Source: Clostridiales bacterium (GTDB lineage Bacteria > Bacillota > Clostridia > Lachnospirales > Lachnospiraceae). Taken from it: DNA of 64,000 nucleotides. The DNA is taken from the NCBI GenBank assembly GCA_012839295.1, contig DUNO01000066.1:217966-281965 (forward strand), written 5' to 3'. A program made the translations under genes and the position numbers. Positions 1 through 10,311 of this stretch are shown piece by piece; position 1 is the first letter of the stretch; every line of letters begins with the position of its first letter. The notes below the pieces were generated by a model, which saw only the letters and a list, made by a program, of their open reading frames with translations, had not been told where the DNA came from and searched no databases.

Positions 1-126
1 AATCAATGCGTTTTCAGAAGAAAATGAGGATGACACAAGCAAGAGAAATGGAAGAATGCAGCTTGCGGCCAATAACAATAAAATAATATTTGCAAATGCC
101 TGAAACCAACTTATTTTTTTTAACAT
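1..126 (-). CDS. Carbohydrate ABC transporter permease, LplC/YtcP type (N-terminal 42 residues only)
   Basis: The gene runs off the left edge of the window; only the first 42 codons are visible. The ATG at 126 is preceded by a good ribosome site (TAGGAGG, reading the minus strand at 134-140). The visible protein begins MLKKISWFQAF, then has a hydrophobic segment (residues about 12-34) ending in a PFLLLVSSSFSSE stretch, which is the usual start of the second inner-membrane permease of oligosaccharide importers of the LplABC family. It follows the LplB-like permease by 11 bases in the same direction, so it is presumably its partner. Substrate cannot be read from the sequence. Confidence 0.75.
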   Translation of the reverse strand, partial: MLKKISWFQAFANIILLLLAASCILPFLLLVSSSFSSENALI

Positions 127-137
127 AGGTATACCTC

Positions 138-1079
138 CTAAAATATCCCTTCTGATCCACTATATCTATTCACAATCTTATTAGCCGCCAATACTAAGAC
201 AAAGCCTACCAATGATTGATAAAGACCAGCTGCTGACGCCATTCCCATATCATTCAGCTGTGACATAGCCCGATAAACATAAGTATCTATTGTATTTGTT
301 GCATTCTGTAGCATACCTGAATTCATAGGTACTTGATAAAACAAACCAAAATCCGAATAGAATATCTTTCCTATGCTTAACAAGGTCATTGTAAATACCG
401 TCTGCTTCAACCCAGGAAGGGTTATGTTTATAAGCTGCTGCCAGCGGCTTGCTCCATCGACAGAGGCCGCCTCATAGTATGAGCGGTCAATAGAAATCAG
501 TGTCGCATAATATATGATGCAGTTAAAGCCAAAGCCTTTCCAAAGATTAACGACAATCAAAATAATTGGCCAGTATCTGGGTTCTGTATACCAGGAAACG
601 GCCTCCTTCCCAAGGGCATTAAGAATCGTATTGTTAATAAAACCATTGTCAGCACTTAACAGCGCAAAGACAAGATAACTCACTACCACAATCGAAATCA
701 ATGCAGGTAGTAGGATTGTAGTTTGATATACCTTCTGTATCCACTTAACGGTAATTTCATTCAATAAGATTGCAACCGTAATAGCACATAACGTTCCTAA
801 TACAATAAAAGCAAAATTATATAATAGCGTATTTCTTGTTATGAGCCATGCGTCCTGCGTTTGAAATAAGTATGTAAAATTTTTCAAACCAACAAATTTA
901 CTCTTTAATATTCCTACTGAAAAATCCAACTCTTTAAATGCGATAATCACGCCCGTCATTGGGATATAATTATTAACAAACAGGTAAGTTAACCCTGGGA
1001 GCATCATAAGAAAAAATGCACTATCTCGCTTTCGTTTTTTATTCTTTTTTTTAACTTTTGTTTGTTGCAGATTTGACAT
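138..1079 (-). CDS. Carbohydrate ABC transporter permease, LplB type
   Basis: This is a 313-residue membrane protein with a basic N-terminus (KVKKKNKKRKRDS) and six predicted hydrophobic segments. The cytoplasmic EAA loop that docks on the ATPase is visible as YYEAASVDGASRWQQLINI at about residues 202-220. Length and motif fit the LplB/YtcP permeases that import oligosaccharides together with an LplC permease and an LplA-type binding protein, both of which are encoded nearby. No ATPase is in the window; such systems often share one MsmK-like ATPase encoded elsewhere. The gene lies downstream of the YesN/YesM pair, so it is probably under their control (inference). Confidence 0.9.
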   Translation of the reverse strand: MSNLQQTKVKKKNKKRKRDSAFFLMMLPGLTYLFVNNYIPMTGVIIAFKELDFSVGILKSKFVGLKNFTYLFQTQDAWLITRNTLLYNFAFIVLGTLCAITVAILLNEITVKWIQKVYQTTILLPALISIVVVSYLVFALLSADNGFINNTILNALGKEAVSWYTEPRYWPIILIVVNLWKGFGFNCIIYYATLISIDRSYYEAASVDGASRWQQLINITLPGLKQTVFTMTLLSIGKIFYSDFGLFYQVPMNSGMLQNATNTIDTYVYRAMSQLNDMGMASAAGLYQSLVGFVLVLAANKIVNRYSGSEGIF

Positions 1080-1240
1080 TCTAAAACCTCCCTTTCTTTG
1101 TTACCAGTTTAATAAAAATGGACTTTTCTCTCTACCCGAAATATAATCTGATCTATCATAAAAATGACAGGAGATCGTATCACTACAATTTCCCGTCATT
1201 TCTTCTTACATTATTTTCTTTATTTTACTCACCTCATCCT

Positions 1241-2830
1241 TTATGACTTCCTTTCCTTCTCATACTGCTTTCTGATATGCATTGGTGATGTTTCATATAC
1301 TTTCCTAAATGTCTGAGAAAAATGTGAAAAGTTTTTGTATCCTACCCGGATAGCAATATCACTAACCAAAATATCCGTGTTTATTAAATAACTGTAGGCT
1401 AATTTCATCTTTTCATAAATAACATAATCACTTAGGGTCATCCCCATTTCCTTCTTAAACAATCTGGATAAATACTCCGGTGAAATATAAAGTAGCTCTG
1501 CCAGCTTAGTCCTGGAAATATCCTTTTCAATATGTTCCCCGATATACATGCACGCCTTTTCGATATAGGATTGTCCTGCATCATTAGCATCGATATGTTC
1601 CAGAAAATGCATGGCATATTCCACTAGCTTGCACATATCCTCCACCGAGTGGTGTGCATGAATGTATTTTTCAAAAATGACATCCTCCACAAAAAAATCA
1701 TGTACCTTTACTTTTTTATATGAAATAATATGAAAGAACATCTGTATGAAGCTTTGGTAGAAATTCTCCAGTATCTTTATATTTACGATATCCTCTTCAT
1801 TCCACGTATCCAGTAGCTCAAGCATTTCTTTTCTGACCTCTTTATAACAGCCCTGTTCCATCATTTTTTCCCACTTTTCCATATCCGGCTGGACAAGATG
1901 GTAGCTCTGCATGATTTTCCACCGTTGTTTTGTATGTACTGCACTTTTATAAATCACGTTGTTTTGCTCCATATCATAGAGCGTCCCCATTTCTTCATAT
2001 AGGTCTTGAAATTCGACTTCATTTCCGAGGTAGCAGGTAACAGAAAAATGTAGTGCCTCTTCACAGAATTGAACAAATTTCTGAAGCTGATCCACCGAAA
2101 CCCCCGATACATTATCTGACAATATTAAGAAAGCACAATTCATTAAATCTAACTGTGTGCTTAAATATTGACCCGTATTTAGGTTGAATATTTCGCAGAG
2201 GATATTATCAAATGCATACCGTATCAGATCATCCTCCCACATCCCTTCCGGTTTGCGATTGCCTATCATATGGATTAGAATTGGAATCACCTTTGTATCC
2301 TGTTGTAATTTATAACCCATCGTATGCATCTTCTCAATTACTGTTTTACAGGACTGGTCATTTTTCAATAAATATGGCTTTAATACAGTATCCAGAATAT
2401 CCCGTTCCTGCTTCTTCCAATACCTCCCATAATCATAGATCTCTAACATTTCATTGGTATTCTTTTGATGTTTGACCGCCCTGGCAAGTACTTGCTGAAT
2501 CTCAGAATACGGCGCTGGTTGCAAAATATAGTCAAAGCATCCCAGCTTCACCGCCTCCTGGGCAAATTCAAACTCTGCATGGGCTGATAGAAGGATAAAT
2601 TCAATTTTTTCTTTTCTCTGTTTAACCCATCTTAAAAGCTCGATGCCATTTCCCATTGGCATCTCAATATCACAAAGTATTATCTGTATGCTATGGACGT
2701 TTATTATCTCTTTTGCATCCTGGATATTATAGGCATAAAAAACGTTATCTACCCCAAGCTCCTCCCAATTGACAGCCCGGATAATACCTTTCACTATATC
2801 AACCTGGTCATCCACAATACAAATATTCAT
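1241..2830 (-). CDS. YesN-type response regulator with AraC DNA-binding domain
   Basis: The protein has 529 residues. The receiver domain (1-125) has the acidic pair D7/D8 and the phospho-acceptor D54. A long linker follows, then a C-terminal AraC-type double helix-turn-helix at about 425-525 (KLAELLYISPEYLSRLFKK and DIAIRVGYKNFSHFSQTFRK). In this family the regulator is phosphorylated by a YesM-like kinase and activates adjacent sugar uptake and glycosidase genes. The kinase gene lies immediately upstream and overlaps it by four bases, so the two are translationally coupled. The residue that should be the conserved lysine of the receiver (beta5) is glutamine, Q104, in the motif DYILQPAPY. 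This may alter phosphorylation signalling. Confidence 0.93.
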   Translation of the reverse strand: MNICIVDDQVDIVKGIIRAVNWEELGVDNVFYAYNIQDAKEIINVHSIQIILCDIEMPMGNGIELLRWVKQRKEKIEFILLSAHAEFEFAQEAVKLGCFDYILQPAPYSEIQQVLARAVKHQKNTNEMLEIYDYGRYWKKQERDILDTVLKPYLLKNDQSCKTVIEKMHTMGYKLQQDTKVIPILIHMIGNRKPEGMWEDDLIRYAFDNILCEIFNLNTGQYLSTQLDLMNCAFLILSDNVSGVSVDQLQKFVQFCEEALHFSVTCYLGNEVEFQDLYEEMGTLYDMEQNNVIYKSAVHTKQRWKIMQSYHLVQPDMEKWEKMMEQGCYKEVRKEMLELLDTWNEEDIVNIKILENFYQSFIQMFFHIISYKKVKVHDFFVEDVIFEKYIHAHHSVEDMCKLVEYAMHFLEHIDANDAGQSYIEKACMYIGEHIEKDISRTKLAELLYISPEYLSRLFKKEMGMTLSDYVIYEKMKLAYSYLINTDILVSDIAIRVGYKNFSHFSQTFRKVYETSPMHIRKQYEKERKS

Positions 2831-4521
2831 CCCTGATCCCCCTCTTCTCCCTCGGTTATTTGGAAAACTATTTCAACAGCAGCTCCATGGTTGCTGTTAT
2901 AAAAATAGATGGATGCTTTTTCTCCATAAATCAATTTTATTCTCTTTTTTACGTTTGCAATCCCTACATATTGATCTGAATATATATTCTCCATATCACC
3001 ATTTATTATATTTAGCATGTCTTCCGGGAATCCAGTTCCATTATCCTCTATCCGGATATGTAATTTACCTTTTGTTTCTGTTGCTTCTATTTTTAGCATC
3101 AGGCCGACACCTGGCTTCATTCCATATTTAAAGGAATTCTCTACAAAGGTTTCTAAGGTAAGGGTGGGTATTTTAAATTCATAAAATTTAGAGGCAATGG
3201 AAATATCATATTCAATTGTATAACTGGTACTAAGTTGCTGAATACGGATATAATTCTTAATATGCTCTAATTCTAACTGTAACGGCACCAAAGAGAGGTT
3301 ATCCTTAAAATTGTAGCGTATATGCTGGGAGATGGCCAGGATCATCTCCTGGATTTGTTGGTACTTCTGGCATTCTACCCTTGCATATATGATTTTAAGA
3401 CAGTTCAGGAAAAAATGTGGGCGTATTTGCAGCTGCAGGTATTGAAGCTGCGCCCTTTTCTTCTCAATTTCATTTTCATATGCTTCGATTTTAAATTTTT
3501 TAATTTCATATATCATAGTATTAAAAGTATCACTAACGCGCCGATACTCAATAATTCCAAAATCATCCTCCATTTTTTCTTCGGTATGTCCTTCTTTTAT
3601 CCGCTCCATTGTATCCATGAGCTTCTTGAGCGGGCTGGTAATATATTTCTCAATCCACCAAATGCTTATTGGGATAATGAGTATGGTTAACAAGGAGACT
3701 ATCATTAGGATAAGCTGTACATGATTTAAATTACTGATGTAACCGGAATTGGAAATCATCATTTTCAGGCTTAAATCCGTATTCTGAATTTTCTCACCAA
3801 TTACCATATGTCTGGGTTTTCCAGAGAAAACAATATTATCATTATCGTAGTCAAATGAAATCTGATTTTTATTGATATAATCCTTTTCCACTATGGCTTG
3901 ATTTAAACTTGTGCAAAAGGTTATCCTGCTTACATCATTCCCTTTCTCCATCGCTAAACTGCATTTTTCCATATCAATAAATGATATGATGTATGTTTCA
4001 TTTCGTCCTAGGATGCGGTACAAGACCGGCTTAGATCCCACGTCAAGAATATGCCATTCTTTTGAAAGCCCTTCGCTCTTTTCTAGGCTTGAGGTTACAT
4101 ATTTCCGTATTTTTAGTTGTGTATCGTAAGTAAAGCCTTTTATAAATACAGCTTGTTCAACCTTCTTATCCTTGTTATATAGTACATAGCCCCCGACCTC
4201 TTCCTGCATGGCTAAATTACTCTTTAAGCTTTGCATTACTTCCCATGCTCCGGTATAGGCATCCAAACTATTTTCTGTGTTTACCAGCTGCTGGAAGGAA
4301 TAATTATTTGCAACTATTTCTGCAACAAAAGTCTCCACATTTTTTATTTTCTTCTGGATTTGATTCTGATATATGATAAGCCGTGTTCGATTCGACTGCT
4401 CAATTTTATCATTATAGATATGGATGGAATAAAAATTATAAAATAGTAACAACAAGATTATTGGAAACAATATTCGAAATAGCACGCCCAATATCTTTCT
4501 TTTAAACGTTTCTATCTTCAT
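2827..4521 (-). CDS. YesM-type sensor histidine kinase
   Basis: The protein has 564 residues, with transmembrane segments at about 10-31 and 268-291 that enclose an extracellular sensor domain of about 235 residues. A HAMP-like linker follows. The His_kinase (LytS/YesM class) box is QIRPHFFLNCL with the phospho-accepting His369, and the ATPase part has the N box (ENSFKYGMKP, about 461-470), the G1 box (IEDNGTGFPEDML, about 491-503) and the G2 box (GIANVKKRIKLIYG). It pairs with the overlapping response regulator downstream, and the gene directly upstream encodes the solute-binding lipoprotein. The likely signal is an oligosaccharide, sensed outside the cell (inference from context). Confidence 0.93.
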   Translation of the reverse strand: MKIETFKRKILGVLFRILFPIILLLLFYNFYSIHIYNDKIEQSNRTRLIIYQNQIQKKIKNVETFVAEIVANNYSFQQLVNTENSLDAYTGAWEVMQSLKSNLAMQEEVGGYVLYNKDKKVEQAVFIKGFTYDTQLKIRKYVTSSLEKSEGLSKEWHILDVGSKPVLYRILGRNETYIISFIDMEKCSLAMEKGNDVSRITFCTSLNQAIVEKDYINKNQISFDYDNDNIVFSGKPRHMVIGEKIQNTDLSLKMMISNSGYISNLNHVQLILMIVSLLTILIIPISIWWIEKYITSPLKKLMDTMERIKEGHTEEKMEDDFGIIEYRRVSDTFNTMIYEIKKFKIEAYENEIEKKRAQLQYLQLQIRPHFFLNCLKIIYARVECQKYQQIQEMILAISQHIRYNFKDNLSLVPLQLELEHIKNYIRIQQLSTSYTIEYDISIASKFYEFKIPTLTLETFVENSFKYGMKPGVGLMLKIEATETKGKLHIRIEDNGTGFPEDMLNIINGDMENIYSDQYVGIANVKKRIKLIYGEKASIYFYNSNHGAAVEIVFQITEGEEGDQG

Positions 4522-4605
4522 GACCCCTCCTGTGTTCCTATCTTAGCCATGGAAAAGAGAAGAGGATCTGTATACTCCATCCTCTTCCCTTTTATACCAT
4601 ATATT

Positions 4606-6153
4606 TTACTGGTTACCCTTCGCCTTTACCCATTCATCAATTTGCACTTGTTTTTCAGCGATTATTTTATCCAAACCGGCCTTTTTCAACTCTTCATTCA
4701 TCTGCGGCAGCGCCTCTTTCGGATCCACTACGCCTGCTTGAAGGGCTCTGACATATTTATCGGTAATATTAGTGCAGGTTGTTATTTCTGCCTTTACATT
4801 TGAACTGTCAAAGGTATACCCCATAGCCCCTGACTTAATGGCTTTCGCATTAAATTCAGCTAATTCATTCCAATAATCCGGTGAATTACCATTCCATATG
4901 GCTGCTTTGAATTGATTAAACCAAGCCCAGCCCAAGGAAGGTGAATATGGTGTTGTATTGGCATCTAATCCATCTGCATAATCAATTATGTTATTGTCCT
5001 TATCAACGTATTTGTAATGTACGTTCTCAATCCCATAAATCAATAAGTTGTTTAGTTCAAAGCTGGTATATGCAAAGTTTAGGAATTTCATCGCTGCCTC
5101 TGAATTTTTACTGTTGCTTGAGATACACCAGGTTAAACCAGCCGCATTGCCTGTGAGAGATAGAGGCTCTGCCAGATTAATCCTTACGACCTCATACCCT
5201 GTATCACGCTGTACTTGTTCTTCAAATCCCGGCTTCATGCCCGCAAAAGCTCCCACTGCCTTGCCGCTTCTTACTAGGCTCTCACTGGTTTCCGTATTGT
5301 TCAGCACATCTTTCATAATCAGGCCTTCCTGATACCACCTGTGCATGGTTTCCGTATAGTTCTTGTATTCCTCCGTTTCATACAAATTAACTACCTGTAA
5401 CTCCTTGCCATAATCCATAAGAACCCCTAGTCCATTGGAAAGATCATCCCAGTTTGATATTCCTACCGGCACAGCATTTGACTGGGGTACCACCGGATAT
5501 AAATCCGGTTCGCCTTTATGGATCGTCAGCAAAGCTTTTTCAATATCCTCCAAGGTTTTAAGGCTATTGACATCAATATTATATTTATCACATAAATCCT
5601 TGCGCATCCAGAATCCATTCTGGGCAGCTAAATCACGGTTTGTAGTGATTCCGTATAGCTTTCCACTTACCTTGCCGCAATCCAAATAATCCGCTCCTAT
5701 GGCTTCAGGAATATCTGCTCCATACTGGGCAAGTAGCTCATCTAAAGCCTGAACTTGTCCGTTAGCCACATAGGTAGCCAGAGGTGTAGCAAAAGCCGGA
5801 AAAATATCCAGCTCCTCACCACTGGATAGAATCATGTTCATCTGCTGTTGCCAGGAGCTTCCGGGAATAACTTCGATCTCAAGGACGATGTTTAATTCTC
5901 TCAGGGTTATTTCATTTGCTTTTTTAAGTACTGCGTCCATGTCATCCATATTAGCATAATTAAAAATTGCCAAATGAAGGGTTGTAGGTTCCTCAGCTTT
6001 TACTTCTTTCTCTGCTCCCTCTGTCGCTTTTACTTCTGCTGCATTCCCATCCGTGTTTACCTCCTTTTCCGTAGCCTTATTGCCACCTGCGCATCCGGCT
6101 AACAGAGTAAAAATCATAATTCCCATAAGTACTGTTGCTAATTTCTTTTTCAT
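4606..6153 (-). CDS. Extracellular sugar-binding lipoprotein of an ABC importer (LplA-like)
   Basis: The protein has 515 residues. The N-terminus is a lipoprotein signal (MKKKLATVLMGIMIFTLLAGC) with the lipobox cysteine at 21, followed by a charged Glu/Lys/Thr-rich linker (about 22-55) typical of surface-anchored binding proteins. The body looks like a family 1 solute-binding protein, for example SGEELDIFPAF near residue 112. It captures substrate outside the membrane for the LplB/LplC-like permeases at 1-1079. The kinase and response-regulator genes are placed between the binding protein and the permeases. Substrate is unknown; the adjacent GH5 enzyme suggests a beta-glucan or manno-oligosaccharide. 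Confidence 0.9.
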   Translation of the reverse strand: MKKKLATVLMGIMIFTLLAGCAGGNKATEKEVNTDGNAAEVKATEGAEKEVKAEEPTTLHLAIFNYANMDDMDAVLKKANEITLRELNIVLEIEVIPGSSWQQQMNMILSSGEELDIFPAFATPLATYVANGQVQALDELLAQYGADIPEAIGADYLDCGKVSGKLYGITTNRDLAAQNGFWMRKDLCDKYNIDVNSLKTLEDIEKALLTIHKGEPDLYPVVPQSNAVPVGISNWDDLSNGLGVLMDYGKELQVVNLYETEEYKNYTETMHRWYQEGLIMKDVLNNTETSESLVRSGKAVGAFAGMKPGFEEQVQRDTGYEVVRINLAEPLSLTGNAAGLTWCISSNSKNSEAAMKFLNFAYTSFELNNLLIYGIENVHYKYVDKDNNIIDYADGLDANTTPYSPSLGWAWFNQFKAAIWNGNSPDYWNELAEFNAKAIKSGAMGYTFDSSNVKAEITTCTNITDKYVRALQAGVVDPKEALPQMNEELKKAGLDKIIAEKQVQIDEWVKAKGNQ

Positions 6154-6354
6154 GGTTCTCCTCCATTCAATATTGATAAATAAAGATTAGCAGGTATTCT
6201 TAATTGCAACTACCGATATTATGATTTCAACTTTATATATTATGACCTACTTTTCTTCAATAGCCAAAACGGTATCCTCATTCCAATATGCTCACCCGCT
6301 CTTAACTTAATATGCACTAATGCAGTTCGCAGAATCTATCATTATACAGTATAC

Positions 6355-7926
6355 TCAACTGCCGGCTCGTGCCTTTTTACTAAGCAACCCCATAAGATTC
6401 ACATTTGTTTCGTAATTATTACTGCTGTATTGTCCCCACTTATAACAAATTGTTTCATAGGAGTCTTTTAGTAAATCAGCAAACTCTCCTTTAAAATGGT
6501 ATCTGCATGCCCAATTATCTTGAATATTGGGATCGATATTTTTGTAATTCCAGTTAGACCAGCTTACTCCCATGATTTCCAGTCCATCCAGCCAGTATTC
6601 CCAAACGTCTAGAAACTCCCAAAAACAAAACTCTCCAATCAACACAGGTACCTTCCATTTATTTTGATATTTCTTAATTATGGCTATGTAACTGTCAACG
6701 CTTCTCTCCACCTCATCATGATCTCTCCAATTACTGGCATAGCAATGGATTTGGTATATTACCTGCTCCCACCCCCGTTCCTCGGGATTGCCCAACAAAT
6801 CATTATCTATAAAAGGTTGAACACTAAGAATATGCATATCACCAGTTGACCTTGCCGCATCGTATAGCTTTTGATAAACAGTCTGTATCTGTATTCTCAC
6901 ATCATCACATAAATGTACTTCACCAGAAATTAGATGTTCATCATTTCCGTCAACGATGTATTTATCCGAAGAATCATATATATCAACAGCCGGTTCATTT
7001 AATAGATCAAATGCTGCTATTGTCGGCTCGTCCTTATAACGATTAACCAGCGCTTTTATTATTCTACAGCTCATATCTTGATATTCTTCCTTATTCCAGA
7101 ATTCATTGAAATCTAATTGCCCACAGGTAATACTGCCAGATGTATGCCCTCCAGGAGCCCCATGATAATCCAACATAACATAAATCTCTTTTTCCCTGCA
7201 CTTTTCAATTAACCAATCCAACTCACTAAATGCACTTTCTTTTATGCTTCCATCCGAATTCATTATTTCCTGCCAGTAAATTGGGATACGCACAAGATTA
7301 AATCCTATTTTTTTTATTTCCTCCAGGTCTTCATCAGAAATATATGCTTTCTTATAAATAGTGAGTAATTCTTCCATCTTCTGCTTACCAAAACGCTCTT
7401 CTAATATTTTGCGGGAAATGAATTCATCAACATCTCCATATCTCATGATTGCTGATATTTCATTGGAAGATTCACACTCCAATTTAACAAATCTTGATCT
7501 CACTTCATTAAAGCATATTTTCCCATCATATAGATACGTACCGAAATTATAAGTTTTCCCAGAAATATCATAAGGTACTGGTTTACCTTCGGGGAATGGA
7601 CATCGTTCCGGCTCATTCAAATTAACAGTGCAAATTTCGTCCCATGTTATTCCGTCATTGGAAGAATGTAACTTGATTCTTTCATCTGTTTGGGAAACTA
7701 TCTTTATTCTATTAAAGCGCTTCACTTCTCCAAAATCATAGATTGTACATTCTTCTAAATGACGCGTATCCTTTATGGAGACTGGTATTTCAAATGCGCC
7801 CGTATCCATCCAGCCCTCACGTAGAAGCCATCCGCCTAAATTAGTTCCTCTTAATATAATTCTTTTTCCTTTATCATTTACTAGCTCTGAACCCTCGCAA
7901 TGGAGCATATCAATTTTTTTAAACAT
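6355..7926 (-). CDS. Cytosolic GH5-family beta-glycosidase with an inserted discoidin-like domain
   Basis: The protein has 523 residues and no signal peptide. The barrel starts with RGTNLGGWLLREGWM (26-40), a GH5 exo-beta-glucanase-like opening. It resumes around residue 165 and carries the LDYHGAPGGHTSG motif (252-264), the acid/base Glu311 in LLNEP, the HCYASNW motif near 394 and the nucleophile Glu432 in LIGEF. Residues about 55-155 interrupt the barrel between the first strand and the conserved RKILEERFG segment, and read like an F5/8 type C (discoidin) beta-sandwich (IYDFGEVKRFNRIKI, SSNDGITWDEI, RFVKLECE). It probably hydrolyses imported oligosaccharides inside the cell. It is the first gene of the minus-strand sugar locus; a ribosome site AAAGGTG precedes the ATG. 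Confidence 0.88.
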   Translation of the reverse strand: MFKKIDMLHCEGSELVNDKGKRIILRGTNLGGWLLREGWMDTGAFEIPVSIKDTRHLEECTIYDFGEVKRFNRIKIVSQTDERIKLHSSNDGITWDEICTVNLNEPERCPFPEGKPVPYDISGKTYNFGTYLYDGKICFNEVRSRFVKLECESSNEISAIMRYGDVDEFISRKILEERFGKQKMEELLTIYKKAYISDEDLEEIKKIGFNLVRIPIYWQEIMNSDGSIKESAFSELDWLIEKCREKEIYVMLDYHGAPGGHTSGSITCGQLDFNEFWNKEEYQDMSCRIIKALVNRYKDEPTIAAFDLLNEPAVDIYDSSDKYIVDGNDEHLISGEVHLCDDVRIQIQTVYQKLYDAARSTGDMHILSVQPFIDNDLLGNPEERGWEQVIYQIHCYASNWRDHDEVERSVDSYIAIIKKYQNKWKVPVLIGEFCFWEFLDVWEYWLDGLEIMGVSWSNWNYKNIDPNIQDNWACRYHFKGEFADLLKDSYETICYKWGQYSSNNYETNVNLMGLLSKKARAGS

Positions 7927-8240
7927 AAAATCAACACCTTTCTATTTTTAGGTTTATTTTACTTATTATTTTCAATAAGCTTCTACTGATTTCATGATTT
8001 TTAATATCTTTTTTATGACTTTGTATGTCTTGATACAATTTTTAGTACTACAACTTTTATTTGCTTTTCTATAAAATTGGATTGTTTTCTCTTTTAAATA
8101 TCTCATTATTATACACGTAATCCTATTATTTTCAATTTACTATGTTAACCATTTTTATTGATTTATTTTAACCTCAATATAGCATTGCTATAGAAAAAAA
8201 TATTGTACATCGCTAAAAATCCTTCTCTAATAACGAGATA
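7927..8240. other. AT-rich intergenic region upstream of the sugar locus
   Basis: This very AT-rich stretch probably holds the promoter of the GH5 gene on the minus strand. A weak candidate reading the minus strand is TTGTAT, 17 bases, TAAAAA in the interval about 8007-8040. No open reading frame with a ribosome site was seen. Confidence 0.4.
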
Positions 8241-8289
8241 AGGAGTATAGAGGATAGGCTCTTCACTTATCCTCTATACTCCTATTTTT
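8241..8289 (+). terminator. Perfect 16-bp hairpin with U tract, plus-strand terminator without an obvious gene
   Basis: Arms 8241-8256 and 8268-8283 are exact reverse complements around an 11-base loop and are followed by ATTTTTTA at 8283-8290. This is a textbook intrinsic terminator for a plus-strand transcript. No plus-strand gene lies upstream of it; the minus-strand flank has no T tract, so it does not serve the minus-strand genes well. Confidence 0.7.
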
Positions 8290-8360
8290 TAGGTTCTATA
8301 ATTCATACTTCCAACATTTTATTTTTTATATTAAAAATCATAAAATGTTAAAAGGGGACA

Positions 8361-8500
8361 ACAAAAGACCCTGTGACCTTATTCCGCTTTATAATGATGA
8401 CCTGAGGGAAGCCCATTACCTGAAAGAATAGTTCTATGGACGACGTTAAAACAAAGAGGCTTATTTCGCATGCGCAAAACAATCATTATAAAAGGAAACA
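8361..8500 (+). pseudogene. Possible remnant of a transposase C-terminus
   Basis: Reading the plus strand, one frame gives PCDLIPLYNDDLREAHYLKE, a stop, FYGRR, a stop, NKEAYFACAKQSL. The pattern of two stops in a continuous, protein-like frame suggests a decayed gene. The DLREAHYLKE...FY wording resembles the C-terminal region of ISL3-type transposases as I remember them, but this is weak evidence. No terminal repeats were identified. Confidence 0.3.
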
Positions 8501-8504
8501 TAAA

Positions 8505-8582
8505 ATGACCCTAAATGCAGTAATGGGGCAGGATTCAGAGAATCCCACCCCAACACCTGACAAAGAGCCAGATCTTTATTGA
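8505..8582 (+). CDS. Possible 25-residue peptide (uncertain)
   Basis: An ATG at 8505 follows AAAGGAAA by a suitable distance and opens a frame of 25 codons (MTLNAVMGQDSENPTP..., ending EPDLY) that stops one base before the end of ilvC on the other strand. It may be part of the decayed element just upstream rather than a gene. Confidence 0.2.
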   Translation: MTLNAVMGQDSENPTPTPDKEPDLY

Positions 8583-9605
<1,023 letters not shown>

Positions 9606-9776
9606 CTAATTTGTATGCGAGGATTTCTCCTCATTATTTATTTCAGGTAAATTACTCCCTTAATTATGTCCATGCCCATCATTACGGGCATTGCCCTTAC
9701 ACAGCACAAATCGCCCTGAAAGTGCCGGCATGGACCCAGTCCACCTTCGTTCATTAATTTTTATTTCTTTTAACCT

Positions 9777-10283
9777 TTAATCCTCAATGTATTCCGAAAT
9801 ATCACCAAAGCCCCTTGCCAATCCGGTAATACCGGTGCGGACAAGCTCCTTAATTGTATATGGCTCCAGTAATTTAATAAAGGCATCCAGCTTCTCCTGG
9901 CTTCCGGTTAATTCTATAATAAGTGATTCCGGCGCCACGTCTACGATCTTAGCTCTGAAGATATCCGCAATCGAGATAATTGCCTGACGGTCCTTTTCCG
10001 GTGCACAGACCTTGGCCAAAATCAATTCCCTGGTTACTGATTCACCGGGCACTAGCTCTTTGATTTCTATAACGTCCTCCAGCTTAAACAGCTGTTTACT
10101 GATCTGCTCCAAAATCTGGTCGTCACCATGTGCCAGAACCGTCATTCTGGAAATCGCAGGATTTTCAGTTTCACCCACCGTTAAGCTATCGATGTTATAC
10201 CCTCTTCTACTGAATAATCCTGATACACGGCTCAGGACACCTGCCGTATTATCCACCAGAATTGAAAATACCATTCTCTTCAT
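9777..10283 (-). CDS. ilvN: Acetolactate synthase small (regulatory) subunit
   Basis: The protein has 168 residues when started at the ATG at 10283, which has the ribosome site AGAGAGGAG seven bases upstream; a longer frame to 10328 has no such site. The N-terminal ACT domain begins MKRMVFSILVDNTAGVLSRVSGLFSRR, with the valine-binding loop type sequence, and the second ACT-like domain follows from about residue 80. The subunit binds feedback inhibitor and stimulates the catalytic IlvB subunit. It is the first gene of an ilvN-ilvC unit with a long leader (10284-10540). Confidence 0.95.
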   Translation of the reverse strand: MKRMVFSILVDNTAGVLSRVSGLFSRRGYNIDSLTVGETENPAISRMTVLAHGDDQILEQISKQLFKLEDVIEIKELVPGESVTRELILAKVCAPEKDRQAIISIADIFRAKIVDVAPESLIIELTGSQEKLDAFIKLLEPYTIKELVRTGITGLARGFGDISEYIED

Positions 10284-10311
10284 AGCATACTCCTCTCTGT
10301 ATATGTAAATA

